From Chloromonas sp. AAM2 (Eukaryota > Chlorophyta > Chlorophyceae > Chlamydomonadales > Chlamydomonadaceae), in assembly GCA_004335635.1 (NCBI GenBank), contig QAXH01004084.1:1-64000 (forward strand): DNA of 64,000 bases. Reading direction: 5' to 3'. The notes beneath the pieces were generated by a model. That model was not told the DNA's origin, did not search any database, and worked only from the letters and a program-made list of their open reading frames with translations. This document shows, piece by piece, positions 59,971 through 64,000 of the stretch. Position numbers and translations under genes: made by a program. Position 1 is the first letter of the stretch, and each line of letters opens with the position of its first letter.

Positions 59971-62054
59971 CTGTCTCCAGCCCTCTCTCCTTGGGGGTGC
60001 ATGTCCCTTGGACAGTGTGACGACCCCCCGCTTTTTCCTCGAGGTTGTTGTGGTCTTTTTTTTTTGCTTTTTTGGGTGTTCGGCATCCATACAGTGACAG
60101 GCTCTATTGCCGAACGGCTGGCGTGCAATCATCCATAGACGTAACTGTGGCTGAGTGAATCGGTACTCGCCCAGCTTTGGGCTAGCCAGTGGTTCAATGT
60201 CGAGCCCACATAACTGAGGGCCTTGTCCACAGGGGGGTGAGCTGCAGGCAGGCCGGTAATCTACCAGTAATGCTCGCACTGCCTTCATGACCACTGCGCG
60301 TACGCTTGCGGCCAGGGTAACTCACAAACAGGCAGACTTGGCACTGGGTTTACACGCAAATTCAACTGTGAATAGCCACGCAAGTGGTCAAGTAATGCCT
60401 CCAGACGCAGTTTCTTTTCGACGCATGTGTCGGTTCAGGTCATTTGCACTTTCCCTTTGACCGTTGCGCATTGGTGTGTCAACTATCGCAATGGCTCGCA
60501 GACGCCCTGGTGCTCCTATACTTTACATTCAATTGACAGCGTACGCAGCTACGTAGCCAATGGCCGTCGGGAGAGGTCAAACTTTGCCTCCGCAACGGCC
60601 TGACGCGTTGGCCCAGCAGCTGGCGTGGTGCTGCTGCAATGTACAGCGTACATATGTTCGAACTGGTAGCTGGGTTCTTCACCAGTGTCTGAGGTGAGTA
60701 GTGTGAAAACACCACACTCTGAACGCGTGGTACGGCCAGCGCCCCTGAACGCCCACGGCAGCCATACGCAGTGGTTGTGCCACACGCAACTCAGGCCGCG
60801 ACCAGAGCCTCATGCCGCCTGCTCCTGCGATTCCAATTGTACGTTATCGAACTAACTGGCGTGCCCGCTGCCCACGCACTGCATCGAGCACAGCACGCTT
60901 GCATTGACACGATCAGCTTGACATGACCACCTGCCTGCCCTGTCCCAACATATGACCACAAGGTCTGCATGGTGCAGCCAGGTCACACAACACAGCGGCT
61001 TCTAACAGAGGGTGGGCATGTTCGCTACCCTGCTCAGGCCCACCCTATCCTGCCCTTCCCGCCCTGCATGGCCTCTACTTTGCCAATGGACACGGCCATG
61101 TGCCCTGACGTGCATGTTGCCCACCCACACTGCTTCCCAAACGCACGTCGCTATCCCTGAAATCAAAGGCACTGTGCTTTGCTTGCAGGCAGGAGACATG
61201 TAAGATGGGGCACACCCACAGCGACTTGCGAATTGCAATGACACCCTGCACCTTAGTGGTTACACACTTGCCACCCTGGGGAACAAACATGCTAATCGCC
61301 AAAGCACCACAGGTAAGAAACCGGGAAACAAACCAACGTGGGCGACAATAGCCCACTGGCAAAAGAGGCAATCCCTACAGCAAGGCACAAGTGACTGAAT
61401 GCTTGGCCAGCCAGGTCAGGCACTGCTCGCCACTATTGCCAGATTCTCTACATCTGACAGTTCCTACCCCTTCTTGACCTTGCAATAGTTTGATCACCGC
61501 CGGAACAACCCAGTGTTTACTTTGGCCTTCCAGAGGGTGATCCCAATCTTGATCACATAAACACACAATCAAATCTCAAGTTCATCAAATTCAAAGCCTC
61601 CAACCCACACACTGACCAGCGCAGCAACATGCATTTGAAGGCTGGTGTTGAAGGCATTTTGCACATTTCCAACGGACCACCCACTCTCTGGCTGCACGCA
61701 GCCAGCTCAATCCAATGTCGCACAAAGGTCACCACATGAACACATGGGATGGGTCAGCTTCGGTCGAGTTTGACCCTCGGCCCTGTCCTTCCTACTCAAT
61801 CGTCATGCATCCGATCACGGCCACTGCAAGCGTTCAGTGTGTGTGCAGCCTGGGCAGTGGGCAATGTTTTGCCACACATGCCACATAGCTTTGCAACGTC
61901 TGCAGCGCTTGCTATCACTCCCCATGACTGCCGTCCGCACACATGCGCAACCCTACACTGCATGTCACCCTTACTGTCATGTGTTGGGTGCAGCACCCAC
62001 ATGTCATGTCAGGTTTCTGCCCGAACTTCATCAGTCTGCCAAGCACATCCATGG

Positions 62055-63520
62055 CTAGTAAAGCTGCTCAGATAGGTCGAAGAACAGATCAAAATCAGGC
62101 TCGATCGCCATGGGCTCTGCCATCTGAGGCTGCATCACCATAGGCTCGATCGCCACAGGCTTGATCACATGCTGGTTGATCGAAAGGTTGAGGGAGCACC
62201 AGCCTTTAGGTGGCAGGTTGGCAGGGCCGATGATGAGTCGCGGCATGCAGTCCGGCACATGGACTCGGCCTGCAAGGCATGGTGTGGAGCATGCCAGTCA
62301 GCAGGACATGCCACTGTCATGCATGCACCCACTCGGCTTTTATCACTCGTTTTACCACATGTGCACTCATTTCAACAGTGTTACCAGCATAGGAGTGAGA
62401 CTTGAAGAAGTGTGGCTGTAATGCATTGAATCCAACATTGTCTACTCCTCACACGAGTGCTTGTGTTCACTTGCCTTGCCTGATTCCGTTGCTACCTTCC
62501 GTTGCCCTTGCCTAGGCCACCCCCTCCCACCACTCTTTATCGATTCCTGCATGCCTAGGCAACAAATTCATACAAGTGTTGAAACCGCCACGTGCAGCCA
62601 TGCATGCCCATGACCCATGCATGCCCATGACCCCATGCATCCCCCTGCATCCCCATGACCTACCCGGTGCCCTTCCCGGCAAGTCTGTCCAAAAGGGTGC
62701 CATCTCCTCCGCCCTCAAAAGTGGACCGGTGTACGGAGCTGAGACCTCTTCCGGCTGAACCTCGACCTGTGGCTGGTAGTCGGGCTGGCTTGGATTGAAC
62801 TGGTATTGGAACGCCCAGTTCTCTGGAACCGGTGGTGTGTTGGCAGCGGCAGGGCCCGCGGGTGTGCCTGCAAAACACACGCATGGACAACAAGCATGTA
62901 ATTCCTACTTTCAATACAACGGTTTACATACACATTGCACTCGCATAGTGTCTTTGCATGGTTTCCATGCAGATAGGCGCACCGCCTGTCTTGCTATGGA
63001 TACACGCACATGTTGCAACACTGAATGCCACCGCGCTGTGCGCCCAATGCTTGTTGTCCTTGCCTGTTTTCTGTAACTCACCTTGTCTCTTGCTCCCTGC
63101 TCCAACCTTTCTGATTGTTTGCCTACCACCTTCTCACCCTGCCTATGCTGTCTTGTTCATGCATCACTTGGCATGCATTCGTCGACGTTCACAGCTCTCA
63201 CCCGGTGCCGCTTGCTTCAGGCCAGCCAAAGCTGGGACAACCTCCTCCGCTGGTTGAAGCAGCTCCAGAAGTGAAACGGCCTTCTTGGCTTCCTTCCTTC
63301 TCCTCACCTTCTTGGCGTGCCTTCCTCGCCTCCTGCTCCCCCTCTCTTCCCTTTCCTGACTACCTTTTTTCATTACTCAGCACGCGCCCTGCCTTCCTTC
63401 ACTCTCACCCTCTTTACGCCCTGTGGCCCTATGACTTGACCCCGAACTCACATGGTACATCTTCTTCAGCAAAGAAGTCGAAGTCGGCTTGAGCGACGCC
63501 CGCCGGCACAGGGCCTGCAG
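62055..63520 (-). CDS. 3' part of an unrecognised gene with acidic/aromatic C-terminus
   Basis: Exons 63520-63452, 63249-63202, 62867-62664 and 62269-62055 join in phase; the 5' end is not found and may lie beyond the window. The protein is Pro/Ala/Glu-rich, with ADFDFFAEEDVP, PENWAFQYQFNPSQPDYQPQ, a more ordered piece CMPRLIIGPANLPPKGW and a C-terminal PDFDLFFDLSEQLY. Repeated acidic-plus-aromatic patches (DFDFF, DFDLFFDL) are typical of transactivation domains, so a transcription regulator is plausible, but no DNA-binding domain is visible here. A CCCATGCATGCCCATGAC repeat at 62595-62660 adjoins the third exon. Confidence 0.55.
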
Positions 63521-63773
63521 CTGCAAAATGCAAGTAGGGGCAATCCTGATACAATGGCTGCTGCATCATGTTGGACATGTACAGTGTCGTACACAAAATC
63601 CGAGCAGGCACATGCTGGCACATGTGATGCACATGTCTAGGCAATCCCCTTTCTTCCCTTTCCCACATTCCTCTCCTTCCTTAATCGGGGCGCCTTTGCT
63701 CTTCCACCTTTCGTCTTCTATCCACCCATCTACCGTAGGACCGCAGTTTTCTTTACGGATGCTAAGTTTTACG

Positions 63774-63873
63774 GATCCGAAAAAACACCATTTATTTTTT
63801 AGATGAACGGTTTGAATCGACCGCATCCGAAAAAACACCATTTATTTTTTAGATGAACAGTTTGAATCGACCG
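63774..63873 (+). repeat. 50-bp tandem duplication
   Basis: Two almost identical 50-base units starting ATCCGAAAAAACACCATTTA and ending TTTGAATCGACCGC, differing by one base (AACGG/AACAG). Confidence 0.9.
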
Positions 63874-64000
63874 CAATTTTAAGCGAACTTCTACCGGTTT
63901 CAGACCAGAATCCTTGCCAAATTCAGCTTACACGTTTTGCACAGAGAACAACAGAGAACAGGTAGCCAAGGCCACCATGCAACATAAACTTGACTCAACG

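Larger units (their letters stand above)
57269..62054. other. Long intergenic region with an R1 cluster
   Basis: Apart from the R1-linked exon copies at 59.2 and 59.9 kb and R1 ends at 59412-59443 and 59683-59715, no gene is supported. The minus-strand frame at 60294-59569 runs through copy C and an R1 end, so it is largely repeat. 57300-58990 and 60300-62050 show only short frames. Confidence 0.5.

Noticed and set aside
59569..60294. Minus-strand frame of 241 residues
   Set aside because: About half of it is copy C of the R1-linked exon, its 3' flank and an R1 end read in frame; only the exon homology is meaningful.

Overview
This window is nuclear DNA of a eukaryote, most probably a unicellular green alga. 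Conserved proteins are split by many short GT-AG introns (plus a few GC-AG ones), the nuclear code is standard, RPL23A is followed by a TGTAA poly(A)-type signal, and the gene set (organellar SHMT, Mog-domain protein, plant-type short prolyl 4-hydroxylase, two-CXC CPP/LIN54 protein) suits Viridiplantae. Trebouxiophyte affinity is only a guess. There are no operons, rRNA, tRNA or CRISPR arrays. I built gene models by joining exons at splice sites; a model whose phases close over many introns is stronger evidence than any single ORF.

Layout. 0-2.8 kb: repeats and one probable membrane-protein exon. 2.8-5.7 kb (-): GNAT acetyltransferase. 7.2-11.3 kb (-): prolyl 4-hydroxylase with an extra N-terminal region. 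12.1-13.5 kb (-): unrecognised gene, divergent from a thioredoxin-like gene at 13.8-15.3 kb (+). 16.9-18.8 kb (+): serine-rich nuclear-type protein, possibly SPOC/MED25-like. 22.5-24.1 kb (-): molybdenum-cofactor Mog protein, divergent from ESCRT-III SNF7 at 24.3-25.6 kb (+). 26.7-28.2 kb (-): RPL23A, divergent from a Cys-rich single-pass membrane protein at 28.4-32.1 kb (+). 34.4-36.5 kb (-): TIMMDC1-like complex I assembly factor. 38.8-43.0 kb (-): complete organellar SHMT, divergent from an ADP-ribosylglycohydrolase-fold protein at 43.4-46.4 kb (+). 48.7-57.3 kb (+): very large CPP/LIN54-type CXC gene with a nested antisense zinc-finger ORF in an intron. 62.1-63.5 kb (-): 3' part of a gene with an acidic/aromatic C-terminus.

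The genes are ordinary housekeeping and regulatory functions and do not form one pathway. The novelty lies in the non-coding part. At least three dispersed repeat families recur across introns and intergenic DNA: (R1) an element with poly(A)-flanked inverted ends around an 18-bp core, some copies enclosing or adjoining a short exon that evolves as coding sequence; (R2) a roughly 115-bp repeat with a CTCGAG centre and a B-box-like end; (R3) a SINE/LINE-3'-end-like repeat ending in an ACTC/AC simple-repeat tail. There are also exon-fragment duplications, tandem arrays inside introns, recurrent GC-AG introns, and a glycohydrolase that has lost its metal-binding Asp pair. Start codons of the P4H, ADP-ribosylglycohydrolase and Mog genes, and the ends of the MED25-like and 12-kb genes, are the least certain points.
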